Source: Solilutibacter silvestris
GTDB taxonomy: Bacteria > Pseudomonadota > Gammaproteobacteria > Xanthomonadales > Xanthomonadaceae
Assembly: GCF_002895945.1 (NCBI RefSeq)
Contig: NZ_NPZB01000002.1
Coordinates: 992,001 to 1,056,000, forward strand
Reading direction: 5' to 3'
Length of the DNA stretch: 64,000 bases
How positions within the stretch are numbered: position 1 is the first letter of the stretch; each line of letters starts with the position of its first letter. The position numbers and the translations under genes were made by a program. Of this stretch, positions 16,109 through 24,794 are shown one piece after another. The notes beneath the pieces were generated by a model, which saw nothing but the letters and a program-made list of their open reading frames with translations, was not told where the DNA came from and searched no databases.

Positions 16109-16110
16109 GG

Positions 16111-17211
16111 CTACGCAGGCGCTCCCGCATCCAGTCGCACTCCACTGGCGGGATCGAACAGCAAGGCATGGCGACCGTCGCAGGACACTGCGGCGGTCGC
16201 GCCGAGCGGCGGCGGCTCGGCATCGCCTGGCATCCTCGCGACACAGGCCTGGCCTGCGATGGCGAGATGCGCGCAGGTTTCGTTGCCCAACGCTTCCACC
16301 GCAGCGACCGTAGACCTCGTACCCTGCGCGCCTTCGGGCCGGACCTGCACATGTTCCGGACGCACCCCGATCTTCACCTCGCGCCCGTCCCAATCGCGGC
16401 GCACGACGATGCCATCGAGGTCCAGCAGCGTGCCGTCGCCCAGTCGCAGCTGATGGCCAGCATTCAATTCCAGGCGTCCGCGCAGGACATTCATCGCCGG
16501 ACTGCCGAGGAAGGTGGCCACGAACAGATTGGCCGGATCGCGATACAGCGCCATCGGCGTGTCGATCTGCTGGATGCTGCCATCGCGCAACACCGCGATG
16601 CGCTGGCCCAGCGTCATCGCTTCGACCTGGTCGTGGGTGACGTAGACCATTGTCGTTCCGAGGCGCGCATGGATACGCGCGATCTCGGTACGCATCGACG
16701 CGCGCAACTTGGCATCGAGGTTGGACAGCGGCTCGTCGAGCAGGAACACCTTCGGTTCGCGCACCAAGGCACGGCCCAAGGCAACACGCTGGCGTTGGCC
16801 GCCGGACAACTGGCCGGGCCGGCGATCGAGCACCGCATCGAGTTCGAGGATCTGGGCGGCATCGTCGACGCGACGGCGGATTTCGCCCTTGTCGACACGG
16901 CGCAGCATCAACGCAAAACCGAGATTCTCCGCCACCGTCATGTGCGGATACAGCGCATAGCTCTGGAAGACCATGGCGATGTCGCGATCCATCGGCGCGA
17001 CATCGTTGACCACCCGTTCGCCGATCCTGAGCGTGCCTGTGGAGATCGCTTCCAGCCCCGCGATCATCCGCAGCAAAGTGGACTTGCCGCAGCCCGATGG
17101 GCCGACCAGTACCAACCGTTCTCCATCGGCAACTTCGAAACTGGCGGCTTCCACGGCCACATGGCCGTTCGGGTACACCTTGCGGACCTGATCCAAGCTC
17201 ACACTCGCCAT
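16111..17211 (-). CDS. Sugar ABC transporter ATP-binding protein (MalK/UgpC type)
   Basis: This is the cytosolic ATPase of a CUT1-family sugar importer. The 366-residue protein has Walker A GPSGCGKST at 37-45, the Q-loop in FQSYALYPHMT, signature LSGGQ at 135-139, Walker B VFLLDEP at about 155-161 and the switch His of VTHDQ. C-terminal OB-fold regulatory domains (about residues 240-366) are typical of MalK/MsmK. The permeases and binding protein lie 4.6 kb away as a separate operon, so this single ATPase probably energises them. A LacI-type palindrome 62 bases upstream, shared with the divergent GH1 gene, supports co-regulation. The longer open frame reaching 18789 is antisense to the GH1 gene and is not coding. 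Confidence 0.93.
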   Translation of the reverse strand: MASVSLDQVRKVYPNGHVAVEAASFEVADGERLVLVGPSGCGKSTLLRMIAGLEAISTGTLRIGERVVNDVAPMDRDIAMVFQSYALYPHMTVAENLGFALMLRRVDKGEIRRRVDDAAQILELDAVLDRRPGQLSGGQRQRVALGRALVREPKVFLLDEPLSNLDAKLRASMRTEIARIHARLGTTMVYVTHDQVEAMTLGQRIAVLRDGSIQQIDTPMALYRDPANLFVATFLGSPAMNVLRGRLELNAGHQLRLGDGTLLDLDGIVVRRDWDGREVKIGVRPEHVQVRPEGAQGTRSTVAAVEALGNETCAHLAIAGQACVARMPGDAEPPPLGATAAVSCDGRHALLFDPASGVRLDAGAPA

Positions 17212-17272
17212 GCACAGCGCTCCATTGCGGCAGCATTGGATGCAAATGGCGCGATGCCGCGATATCCTGCAA

Positions 17273-17286
17273 TGTAACCGCTTACA
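17273..17286. promoter_or_regulatory. LacI-type operator between the ABC-ATPase and GH1 genes
   Basis: TGTAACCGCTTACA is a perfect palindrome. It is the same TGTAA-NCGN-TTACA type seen at three other promoters of this locus. It ends 12 bases before the GH1 ATG and lies 62 bases upstream of the ATPase ATG, so one bound regulator could repress both divergent genes. Confidence 0.75.
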
Positions 17287-17298
17287 GACCGATCCGCC

Positions 17299-18672
17299 AT
17301 GCCGAATTCCGCAACCGCGTCCGCCCGATTCCCCGATGGTTTCCTGTGGGGAGCGGCGACCGCCGCCCACCAGATCGAAGGTTCGCCGCTGGCGGATGGC
17401 GCCGGTCCCAGCATCTGGACCCGCTTTGCGCATACGCCCGGAATGATCGTGAACGGCGATACCGGCGACATCGCCTGCGATCATTACCACCGCTGGAAGC
17501 AGGACGTCGCCCTGATGCGCGAACTCGGCCTCAAGGCCTATCGCTTCAGCACATCGTGGTCGCGCATCCTGCCCGAAGGTACCGGGCGCGTGAACCAGGC
17601 CGGCCTCGATTTCTATTCGCGGCTGGTCGACGAGTTGCTCGAGAACGGCATCGAGCCGCTGCTCACGCTGTATCACTGGGATCTGCCGGCGGCGCTGGAC
17701 GATCGTGGCGGTTGGCTGAATCGCGACATCGCGCAATGGTTCGCCGAATACGGCGACGTGCTCTATCGCGCGCTCGACGGACGCGTGAAGAAGTGGGTGA
17801 CGTTGAACGAACCGTGGGTCGTCACCGATGGCGGCTATCTGCACGGCGCATTGGCGCCGGGACATCGCAGCAAGTACGAAACGCCGATCGCCACCCACAA
17901 CCTGATGCGCGCGCACGGCGCTGCAGTGCAGGCGTATCGCGCCACCGGCAAGCACGAGATCGGCCTGGTCGTGAACATCGAACCCAAGTATCCGGCCAGC
18001 GATTCCGCGGATGACGCAGCGGCAGTGAAACGTGCGCATGCCTACATGAACGAGCAGTACCTCGATGCCGCCTTGCTCGGCCGTTACCCGCCCGAACTCA
18101 AGGACATTTTCGGCGACGCCTGGCCGCAATGGCCGCAGGAAGATTTCGACCTGATCCGCCAGAAGCTCGATTTCATCGGCATCAACTACTACACCCGCAG
18201 CGTCACCAAGGCGGCGCAGAGCTATCCGCTGGATGCTGCGGTGGTGAAGCAGCCGCTGGGCACCTACACCGAAACCGGTTGGGAAGTATTTCCGCAAGGC
18301 TTGGTCGATTTGCTGGTGTGGGCGAAGGATCGCTACGGCAACATTCCCACCTACATCACCGAAAACGGTGCGGCGTTCTTCGATCCGCCGGTCGCGGAAG
18401 GCGGACGCATCCGCGATCCGTTGCGCATCGACTACCTGCAGAAGCACCTCGGCGCGATCAGGCAAGCGATCGCCGCCGGTTGCGACATCCGCGGCTACAT
18501 GGTGTGGTCGCTGCTCGACAACATGGAATGGTCGCTGGGCTATTCCAAGCGTTTCGGCATCGTCCACGTCAATTACGGCACGCAGGAACGCACGCCGAAA
18601 GACAGTGCGCACTATTACTCCAAGATCGTGGCAAGCAACGGCGCCTCGCTGGGCGAGCCGCTGCCCTACTGA
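17299..18672 (+). CDS. Beta-glucosidase, glycoside hydrolase family 1
   Basis: A retaining GH1 (beta/alpha)8 enzyme predicted to release glucose from beta-linked oligosaccharides in the cytosol (no signal peptide). At 457 residues it has normal length. The acid/base Glu171 lies in TLNEPW, the nucleophile Glu355 in ITENG, the glycone-site motif AAHQIEG is at about 22-28 and the C-terminal WSLLDNMEWSLGYSKRFG is intact. The gene is divergent from the ABC-ATPase and shares its operator. It converges with the discoidin gene, whose stop overlaps it by seven bases. Among GH1 specificities beta-glucosidase is most likely; the linkage preference cannot be read from sequence. Confidence 0.93.
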   Translation: MPNSATASARFPDGFLWGAATAAHQIEGSPLADGAGPSIWTRFAHTPGMIVNGDTGDIACDHYHRWKQDVALMRELGLKAYRFSTSWSRILPEGTGRVNQAGLDFYSRLVDELLENGIEPLLTLYHWDLPAALDDRGGWLNRDIAQWFAEYGDVLYRALDGRVKKWVTLNEPWVVTDGGYLHGALAPGHRSKYETPIATHNLMRAHGAAVQAYRATGKHEIGLVVNIEPKYPASDSADDAAAVKRAHAYMNEQYLDAALLGRYPPELKDIFGDAWPQWPQEDFDLIRQKLDFIGINYYTRSVTKAAQSYPLDAAVVKQPLGTYTETGWEVFPQGLVDLLVWAKDRYGNIPTYITENGAAFFDPPVAEGGRIRDPLRIDYLQKHLGAIRQAIAAGCDIRGYMVWSLLDNMEWSLGYSKRFGIVHVNYGTQERTPKDSAHYYSKIVASNGASLGEPLPY

Positions 18673-21600
18673 GCGATCGCGATCTCGACGCGGCGGGCGT
18701 TGGCCGGAATCGCCAGTGTTCCATTGATCCATCGCGCCGGGCGCCCATCGATGCGCGTCATGCCCGGTTTGCGATCGGGATACGGCCACGGCAACAGGAA
18801 TCCCTGTCTCGGTTTCGCATCGCCGGAGAAGCTCAGCTGCAGGCGTTTGTCGTTTTGTCGCAATGTGTAATCAAGTCGTCCCCATGGCGTGCGCATCCCG
18901 TGGATGCCGATGCCGCGGCCTGTCAGCCATGACGGTGGCAGTCCGGCCGCAAGCACCATGCGCCCACCGTCGTCGACATACGCGAACATGTCGAGCGCGG
19001 ATCGCGCGAATTCCGATTCCACCCATGCATGCGGCAGATCACCGACGAAGAACGGCGTGCGTGGCGTCCGCGACACCACCTCGGCCCACTGGTTCCATTG
19101 CGGGGGTTGCTGTTGCGACAGGAACCATGTCATCGCATCGACTGCGCGCACACGCCAGCCCAGCCGCACGAATGTGCCGACCACGCGCAATTCGTAGGGC
19201 GTGTAGTCCTTCCACTCTAGTTGTCCGGAACGGCGCTGATCGAAACGCGTCCAATATTGCTCGAAGGTATTGCGCAGCAGATCCGGCGGCAGGCGCTCGC
19301 GCATGTCCGCGGGCGACAGCAATACCGAGGTCGAAGTGGCATCGAAGTCGCCGAGTTCGGCAGCGCCAGGAATGAAGTCGATCTTGTGCTGCGCGCTGGC
19401 AAGTCGGATCGATGCGAGGAACGCTCTCTCGAACTCGTCCGCATCACGGACATAGCGCGACTGCTCGGCCTTGTGGCCCAGCCAACCGGCGATGTCGGCG
19501 GCATCGCGATAACCGCGCAGCGCCCAGGCATCGTCGAAGTAGGAATGCATCGGCTTGGCCGAATAGCCTTCGTGGCTGATCGACGCCGGCATCAACCCGC
19601 GCAATGCCGGATTGGCGATGGCGTCGGGCTTGGCATCGTTCTCCTTGCGCAGTTGATCCATGTAAGCGACGGCATTGCGCACGCGCGGCCACATCGTTTC
19701 CAGCAAGGCGCGATCGCTGGTGTAGCGATAGTGCTGGGCGATGGCGTGGATCAGTTCGCCATGGCTGTCGTTCTCCGGCACCGGATCGCTGCCTCGTTCG
19801 TCGACGCAACATGGCACCTTGCCGTTATCGAACTGGTACGGCGCATACCAGCGCAGAAAATCGGAGACCGCATCGTCGTGCCCGAACGCCAGCAGCACGT
19901 CGCCGATCATCGCGCCGTCGCGAATCCACGAGCGTGCGTAGGATCGCGTTCCCGGCTGCAGGCGCGGGCCATCACGCGAAATCAGCATCCACGCCAGCGC
20001 GGTCTTGACGCTGTTGGCGAGATGGCGCCCCTCCGCTGGCACATCGACGCGCACGCGCCCGAGCATTGCGCGCCATTGCGCGGCGACGCGCGCCTGAGCC
20101 CGGGCGGCATCGCCGGGTGATAGCGTGACGGCATCGCCCTCCATCCGCGCCGACCAGTCGAATTCGCGGGTTTCCCCGGGCTTCAATGTCATCCGGTAGA
20201 TCGCCGCGCCCGAGGCCAAACCATCGGCATCATTCGCCGCAGGTGCACCGGATGTCTCGCCGCGATCGAGTCGCGCCGCGATCTCGCCGCCATCGAAATG
20301 GCCAGCAAATGCAGCGTCCGGCGCTTGTGCCAGCTGCACCCGATCCTTGCCGTCGAGTTCGATCCGTTTGCCGTTGAACGCCAACGCATGGACCGGTGCG
20401 TGCCCGCCCGGCGTGCTGAGGAACTGCTTCGGCGGATTGACCTGCAACGGTCGCAACGCGAGTGCCAACGCGATCTTCATCGGTTTCGTCGTGGTGTTGC
20501 GCAGGCGGTAGCGCGTGATCAAGCGCGACGTGCCTGGCTTGCCATCGGCGAAACTGGTGATGTCGAGCGTCCAGCGCGGATGCATCCATTGCACGCTGGG
20601 GATCGGCAAGGCATCGTCCTGCAGCGATTGCCCTGTGCGCACGTCAGCCCAGGTGACCAGCTTGTCGTGATCGCGCGCGCCGTCTTCGATGACGAACGGT
20701 TCGATGCTGGACTGGCCGCGACCAAGTTCCACCGCACCGTCTTCGCCCATCAAGCCATGCTGATGGCCACCACTGATGCCGAGCAACGTCCAGTAAGGCT
20801 GTTCGCCGGAAAAACCGCGCGGCCACAGGCCACGACGCGCACTGCTCGCCACTGTTTCAAGGAAGGCGGTCGGGCTTGCCCCCATGGCCAAGGGTTGCAG
20901 CACGGCTTCCGCCAGTGCATAGCCCTTGTCGCTCGCACTGCGCAACACCCGCAGGCGCAGGTAACGGCTTTCCGATTCCGGCAGCCACAACAGATCGACA
21001 TCGCCATCCCCGCCATGCACGTTGCGAGCCGTTTGCCAGTGCTTGCCATCATCGGAGAGATCGATGGCGTAATCGCTCGCGTGCAGTCCCGGCAGCCATT
21101 GCAACCGCAACCCGCCGAACTCACGCGCCGCGCCGAAATCCAGCGTCAACGCATGTTCACCGACAGGTGCGCGCCACGCCGTGGCCGCACTGCCATCCAC
21201 CGCAGCGGAGGCACCGCCATCGGGCAAAGAGACATCGGCGGTGGCGTGGATCGGCCCCGGTGCGGCGACAGGTGGAAGTTCACGGAAACCGAGATCGGCG
21301 ATGCAAGCTTGGCCCGCCCCACCCTTTGCCGCGCTCACCGTCAGCTCGAACGATGCGCTTTCCTTCAGCATAGGGTCGCTGGCCGGTCCCCACGCGAAGT
21401 CGATCTGGCGCTTGCGGATGCGCAGCGGCGTCCAAGCCGAAGGCAATTCCAGTGATGGCTTGCGCGACCACCAGACGTTGTCGCCCGAGGCATCGCCCAG
21501 TTTGAATTCGATGTGGTTGGCCGGCCCGGTGCCGCGCCATTGCAGGTCGAAGGCGTAGTTGTCCGGATAACGCAATGGCAATGCGCGTCGCGCAACGGCA

Positions 21601-21806
21601 TAGCCGGAACGACCACGGAAGTCGTAGTCGAGGCACAGTGCCTTGCCTCCCGGGCCATCGACCTGCCTGATTTTCGCGCCGACGCCATCGGATGCCACCG
21701 CCGTCCAGCGCGAGATGTCGCTGAAATCATCGAGGATGCGGCGATCCTGCGCATGCACACCGGTTGCGGCGAGCATCGTCAATCCAACGAGCAACGATTT
21801 CCTCAC
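18666..21806 (-). CDS. Exported discoidin / six-hairpin glycosidase-like protein (paralogue A)
   Basis: The 1046-residue product has a signal peptide (ending GVHA-Q) and a beta-rich N-terminal region (about 20-170). A discoidin (F5/8 type C) domain near 195-295 and a large C-terminal part that looks like an (alpha/alpha)6 catalytic barrel follow. The barrel carries RSWIRDGAMIGD, SHGELIHAIAQHY, SISHEGYS and DDAWALRGY, also found in the paralogue at 26528. The start is GTG at 21806, whose GTGA overlaps the permease stop. An open frame continuing to 22547 is antisense to the permease genes and is discarded. It closes an operon of GH144-like enzyme, binding protein and two permeases. A periplasmic or surface glycan-active role is inferred; no characterised family was assigned with certainty. 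Confidence 0.78.
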   Translation of the reverse strand: MRKSLLVGLTMLAATGVHAQDRRILDDFSDISRWTAVASDGVGAKIRQVDGPGGKALCLDYDFRGRSGYAVARRALPLRYPDNYAFDLQWRGTGPANHIEFKLGDASGDNVWWSRKPSLELPSAWTPLRIRKRQIDFAWGPASDPMLKESASFELTVSAAKGGAGQACIADLGFRELPPVAAPGPIHATADVSLPDGGASAAVDGSAATAWRAPVGEHALTLDFGAAREFGGLRLQWLPGLHASDYAIDLSDDGKHWQTARNVHGGDGDVDLLWLPESESRYLRLRVLRSASDKGYALAEAVLQPLAMGASPTAFLETVASSARRGLWPRGFSGEQPYWTLLGISGGHQHGLMGEDGAVELGRGQSSIEPFVIEDGARDHDKLVTWADVRTGQSLQDDALPIPSVQWMHPRWTLDITSFADGKPGTSRLITRYRLRNTTTKPMKIALALALRPLQVNPPKQFLSTPGGHAPVHALAFNGKRIELDGKDRVQLAQAPDAAFAGHFDGGEIAARLDRGETSGAPAANDADGLASGAAIYRMTLKPGETREFDWSARMEGDAVTLSPGDAARAQARVAAQWRAMLGRVRVDVPAEGRHLANSVKTALAWMLISRDGPRLQPGTRSYARSWIRDGAMIGDVLLAFGHDDAVSDFLRWYAPYQFDNGKVPCCVDERGSDPVPENDSHGELIHAIAQHYRYTSDRALLETMWPRVRNAVAYMDQLRKENDAKPDAIANPALRGLMPASISHEGYSAKPMHSYFDDAWALRGYRDAADIAGWLGHKAEQSRYVRDADEFERAFLASIRLASAQHKIDFIPGAAELGDFDATSTSVLLSPADMRERLPPDLLRNTFEQYWTRFDQRRSGQLEWKDYTPYELRVVGTFVRLGWRVRAVDAMTWFLSQQQPPQWNQWAEVVSRTPRTPFFVGDLPHAWVESEFARSALDMFAYVDDGGRMVLAAGLPPSWLTGRGIGIHGMRTPWGRLDYTLRQNDKRLQLSFSGDAKPRQGFLLPWPYPDRKPGMTRIDGRPARWINGTLAIPANARRVEIAIAQ

Positions 21807-22627
21807 CCTTTTACGCTTCCCACCAGCAGTCCCTGGATGTAATAGCGCTGCAGCATCAGGAACAACACCAGCACCGGCAGGATCGTCACCACCGAGCCGG
21901 CCATCATCAGTTCGTTGTCCTGCACGTGTTCGCGCGACAGTGATGCCAATGCAACCGGGAGCGTCTGCTGCGCCTGGTCGCCGAGCACGATCAGCGGCCA
22001 CATGAAGTCGTTCCACGCGCCGAGGAAACCGAAGATCGCCAGCGTGACCAGTATCGGTTTCAGCACCGGCAATGCGATCTGCCAGAAGATCCGCCATTCG
22101 CCGGCGCCATCGATGCGCGCGGCTTCCAGCAGTTCGTCGGGGATCGAGCGCGCGTATTGCCGCACCAGGTAGATGCCGAAGATACCCGCGAGCCCCGGCA
22201 CCATCGCGCCCAGATACGTGTTCACCAGCCCCATCTGCTTGAGCAGCAGGAACAGCGGCATCATCGCCACTTGCGCGGGAATCACCAATGCCGCGAGCAA
22301 CGAACGGAACACTCGGTCGCGCCCGCGCGAACGCAGCTTGGCGAAGGCGTATCCCGCGAGCGTGTTCATCAACAACGACATCACCATCACTCCGCTGGCG
22401 ATGGCGAGACTGTTGATGAAGTGCCGGCCCATGCCGGCGCGATCGAACAGTTGTCGATAGTTGTCGAGTGTCGGCGTCGATGGCAGCAAGGGCGCCGGGA
22501 AATGACTGGCTTCGCCCGGGTGCATGAACGAGACCGACAACATCCACAGCAGTGGTCCGAGGCTGAGCACGGCGATGACCGCCAGCAATGCATTCACCAC
22601 GATGGTGGCGTAACGCTGATTCATCAT
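21803..22627 (-). CDS. Sugar ABC transporter permease (MalG type)
   Basis: Inner-membrane subunit of a CUT1 importer. The 274-residue protein has about six membrane helices and the EAA loop EAARIDGAGEWRIFWQIALP, which contacts the ATPase. The ATG at 22627 overlaps the stop of the preceding permease (ATGA); a second ATG directly after it is equally possible because GGAGG is close to both. Its own stop overlaps the GTG of the discoidin gene. The tight ordering of binding protein, MalF-type and MalG-type subunits is the usual one for this family. Confidence 0.93.
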   Translation of the reverse strand: MMNQRYATIVVNALLAVIAVLSLGPLLWMLSVSFMHPGEASHFPAPLLPSTPTLDNYRQLFDRAGMGRHFINSLAIASGVMVMSLLMNTLAGYAFAKLRSRGRDRVFRSLLAALVIPAQVAMMPLFLLLKQMGLVNTYLGAMVPGLAGIFGIYLVRQYARSIPDELLEAARIDGAGEWRIFWQIALPVLKPILVTLAIFGFLGAWNDFMWPLIVLGDQAQQTLPVALASLSREHVQDNELMMAGSVVTILPVLVLFLMLQRYYIQGLLVGSVKG

Positions 22628-23505
22628 GCCTCCGTCCCGCGTCGGCGCGCCAGCCACATCAGCCCGCCGGTGCACACGCTCATGATCACGAACAGCAGGA
22701 AGGCGATCGCCGAGGCGTTGCCGAGGTTCCACCACTTGAAGCCTTCCTCGTACATGAAGTACAGCACGCTCTCGGTGCTCTGCAGTGGGCCACCTTGCGT
22801 CATCACATAGGGTTCGGCGAACAGCTGGAAATAGCCGGCCATGGTCAGGATTCCGACCAACACCAGGATCGGCGCCAGCGTCGGCAGCGTGATATGGCGG
22901 AACTGCTTCCACGTCGAAGCGCCATCGATGCGCGCGGCTTCGTACAGGTCTTCCGGAATCGCCTGCAATCCGGCGAGGAAGATGATCATGTTGTAGCCGA
23001 AATTCTTCCACACCGCGAACAGGATGATGGTCGGCATCGACCAGCGCGGCGAACCAAGCCAGTCGACGGGATCGATGCCGACGGCCGCCAGTCCGGAATT
23101 GACCATGCCGTAGCGGGTATGGAACAAGTAGCGCCAGATCACCGCCACTGCGACGATGGTGGTCACCACCGGCGCAAAAAATGCAGTGCGGAAAAACGGT
23201 TTGAAGCGCGCCGTCCGTGCATGCAGCAATAATGCAGCACTCAGCGACGCCGCCACCGACGCCGGTACGCCGACCAGCACGAAGTAGAAGGTGTTGGCCA
23301 GCGATTTCCAGAACAACGGCGTGTGCAGCAACGTCCAGTAATTGTGCAGCCCGACCACGCGCAAGTTGTGGCGATCGGCCAGCGCGTAGATGTCGAAGTC
23401 GGTGAAACTCAGCGCCAGTCCGGCCAGCACCGGCAGCAGGAAGAACAGGCCGATCACGATCAGTGCCGGTGCGACGAACATCCATCCGGCGATGCGGATG
23501 TTCAT
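22624..23505 (-). CDS. Sugar ABC transporter permease (MalF type)
   Basis: The 293-residue inner-membrane protein has six predicted helices, starting with WMFVAPALIVIGLFFLLPVL. Its EAA loop, EAARIDGASTWKQFRHITLP, lies near residues 185-205. It pairs with the downstream MalG-type subunit and with the lipoprotein binding protein whose stop overlaps its ATG by four bases. It lacks the large periplasmic P2 loop of E. coli MalF, like most CUT1 permeases. Substrate is inferred from the neighbours to be an oligosaccharide released by the GH144-like enzyme. Confidence 0.93.
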   Translation of the reverse strand: MNIRIAGWMFVAPALIVIGLFFLLPVLAGLALSFTDFDIYALADRHNLRVVGLHNYWTLLHTPLFWKSLANTFYFVLVGVPASVAASLSAALLLHARTARFKPFFRTAFFAPVVTTIVAVAVIWRYLFHTRYGMVNSGLAAVGIDPVDWLGSPRWSMPTIILFAVWKNFGYNMIIFLAGLQAIPEDLYEAARIDGASTWKQFRHITLPTLAPILVLVGILTMAGYFQLFAEPYVMTQGGPLQSTESVLYFMYEEGFKWWNLGNASAIAFLLFVIMSVCTGGLMWLARRRGTEA

Positions 23506-24794
23506 GGCGTCGCCTGCCCGCGTTGGTGATCGAGCATCCAGCGGCGCTTGGCTAGGATCGCATCGGCGCGGCGATCGAGATCGGCGGCCGCGGCATCGAC
23601 ATCCACCCTGCCCTGCGCCACCTGTTCACCGACGATGCGCATCTCCTGCGCGATGCGTTCCCATTCCGGCACCTTGGGCGGCGGCACCGCGCGCTCCATC
23701 TGCTCGCGGAACACCGCCATCATCGGATCGTTCGCCAGCGACGGCACGGCCCATGCCGAACGTCGCGATGGCAGGTCGCCAGTGAGTCCATGCAGGCGCA
23801 TCAGTTGCGCGGGTTGCGACAACCATTGCACCAGTGCCCACGCCTCGTCTTGTCGTTGTGAAGAACGGAAGACCACGAAACTGGTGCCGCCGGCGATGGA
23901 GCGACCGGGACAATGATCCGGACAATCGGGACCGGGCAATGGCATCGTGCCCCAGGCACCATCCAGCGAGCGCGGCAGGCGTTTGCGGAATTCCGAAATG
24001 TTCCACGGCCCGCTGATGTAGTACGCGAACAGGCCATTGCCGAATTCGTCCCAGACATTGGAGATGCGCGTGTTGTCGAGTCGCGGCGCGAATCCGGCAT
24101 CGAACATCTTCTTGTAGAACGCCAACGTGCGATGGAAACCTGCGCTGCGAAAATTGCCGAAGCGTCCGCCATCGCGCAGCAAAGGCTCTTGTTGCTGGAT
24201 GGCGAGATTGAGCAGCGGCTCGAATTCGTTGGTCGGCAGCAGGATGCTGTAGCGATCGCTGCCCTGCCGTGCCTTCATCGCCGTCATCGCGGCGAACCAG
24301 GTGTTCCAATCGCGCGGTAGCGTGGTGACGCCTGCCTGCTTCAGCAGATCACGTCGATAGAACGGCAGGCGCGTCTCGACATACCACGGGATCGCCCAGG
24401 TGCGGCCGTCGATGCGCCCGGCATCCCATGGACCGGCGAAAAAATCACCACTGTCGATGCCCGACCCTGCGATACGCACGTCCAGCGGCGCCAGTGCACC
24501 CAATGCCTCGAATTCCGGAATCCAAGTCGTGCCCAAGGGCACAACGTCCGGCAACGCATTGCCGGCGAACGCCGTCAGCAGCTTTTCATGCGCGGCTGTC
24601 CACGGCACCTGCTGCAAATCGACGCGAATGTCCGGATGCAGTCGCTCGAATTCCGGCAGCAATTTCGCCACCGCCTCGCCTTCCTGCCCCATCGCCCAGA
24701 AGCGCACGACCTTGCGCGAATCGTGCTGCCCGCCGCACGCAGCCATCGTCACCAGCAGCAGTGCGACCACGCCGCGACGCAAGGCATGCTTCAT
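23502..24794 (-). CDS. Extracellular sugar-binding lipoprotein of the ABC importer
   Basis: The 430-residue protein is a family 1 solute-binding protein. It begins with a lipoprotein signal whose lipobox MAAC places the modified cysteine at residue 20, so it is anchored on the periplasmic side. The mature part shows the expected fold markers (VVRFWAMGQEGEAVAKLLPEF early, then LPDVVPLGTTWIPEF). The aromatic and acidic pattern fits carbohydrate binding. The ATG at 24794 overlaps the stop of the GH144-like gene (ATGA), and the product's stop overlaps the permease, so the four genes are translationally linked. The frame open to 24959 is not part of the protein. Confidence 0.92.
   Translation of the reverse strand: MKHALRRGVVALLLVTMAACGGQHDSRKVVRFWAMGQEGEAVAKLLPEFERLHPDIRVDLQQVPWTAAHEKLLTAFAGNALPDVVPLGTTWIPEFEALGALAPLDVRIAGSGIDSGDFFAGPWDAGRIDGRTWAIPWYVETRLPFYRRDLLKQAGVTTLPRDWNTWFAAMTAMKARQGSDRYSILLPTNEFEPLLNLAIQQQEPLLRDGGRFGNFRSAGFHRTLAFYKKMFDAGFAPRLDNTRISNVWDEFGNGLFAYYISGPWNISEFRKRLPRSLDGAWGTMPLPGPDCPDHCPGRSIAGGTSFVVFRSSQRQDEAWALVQWLSQPAQLMRLHGLTGDLPSRRSAWAVPSLANDPMMAVFREQMERAVPPPKVPEWERIAQEMRIVGEQVAQGRVDVDAAAADLDRRADAILAKRRWMLDHQRGQATP

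Noticed and set aside
17212-18789. N-terminal extension of the ABC-ATPase frame
   Set aside because: The open frame runs through the divergent GH1 gene and the operator. The conserved protein starts with MASVSLDQV at 17211.
21807-22547. N-terminal extension of the discoidin protein A frame
   Set aside because: It is an out-of-frame reading of the MalG-type permease. The signal peptide begins at the GTG at 21806, which overlaps the permease stop.
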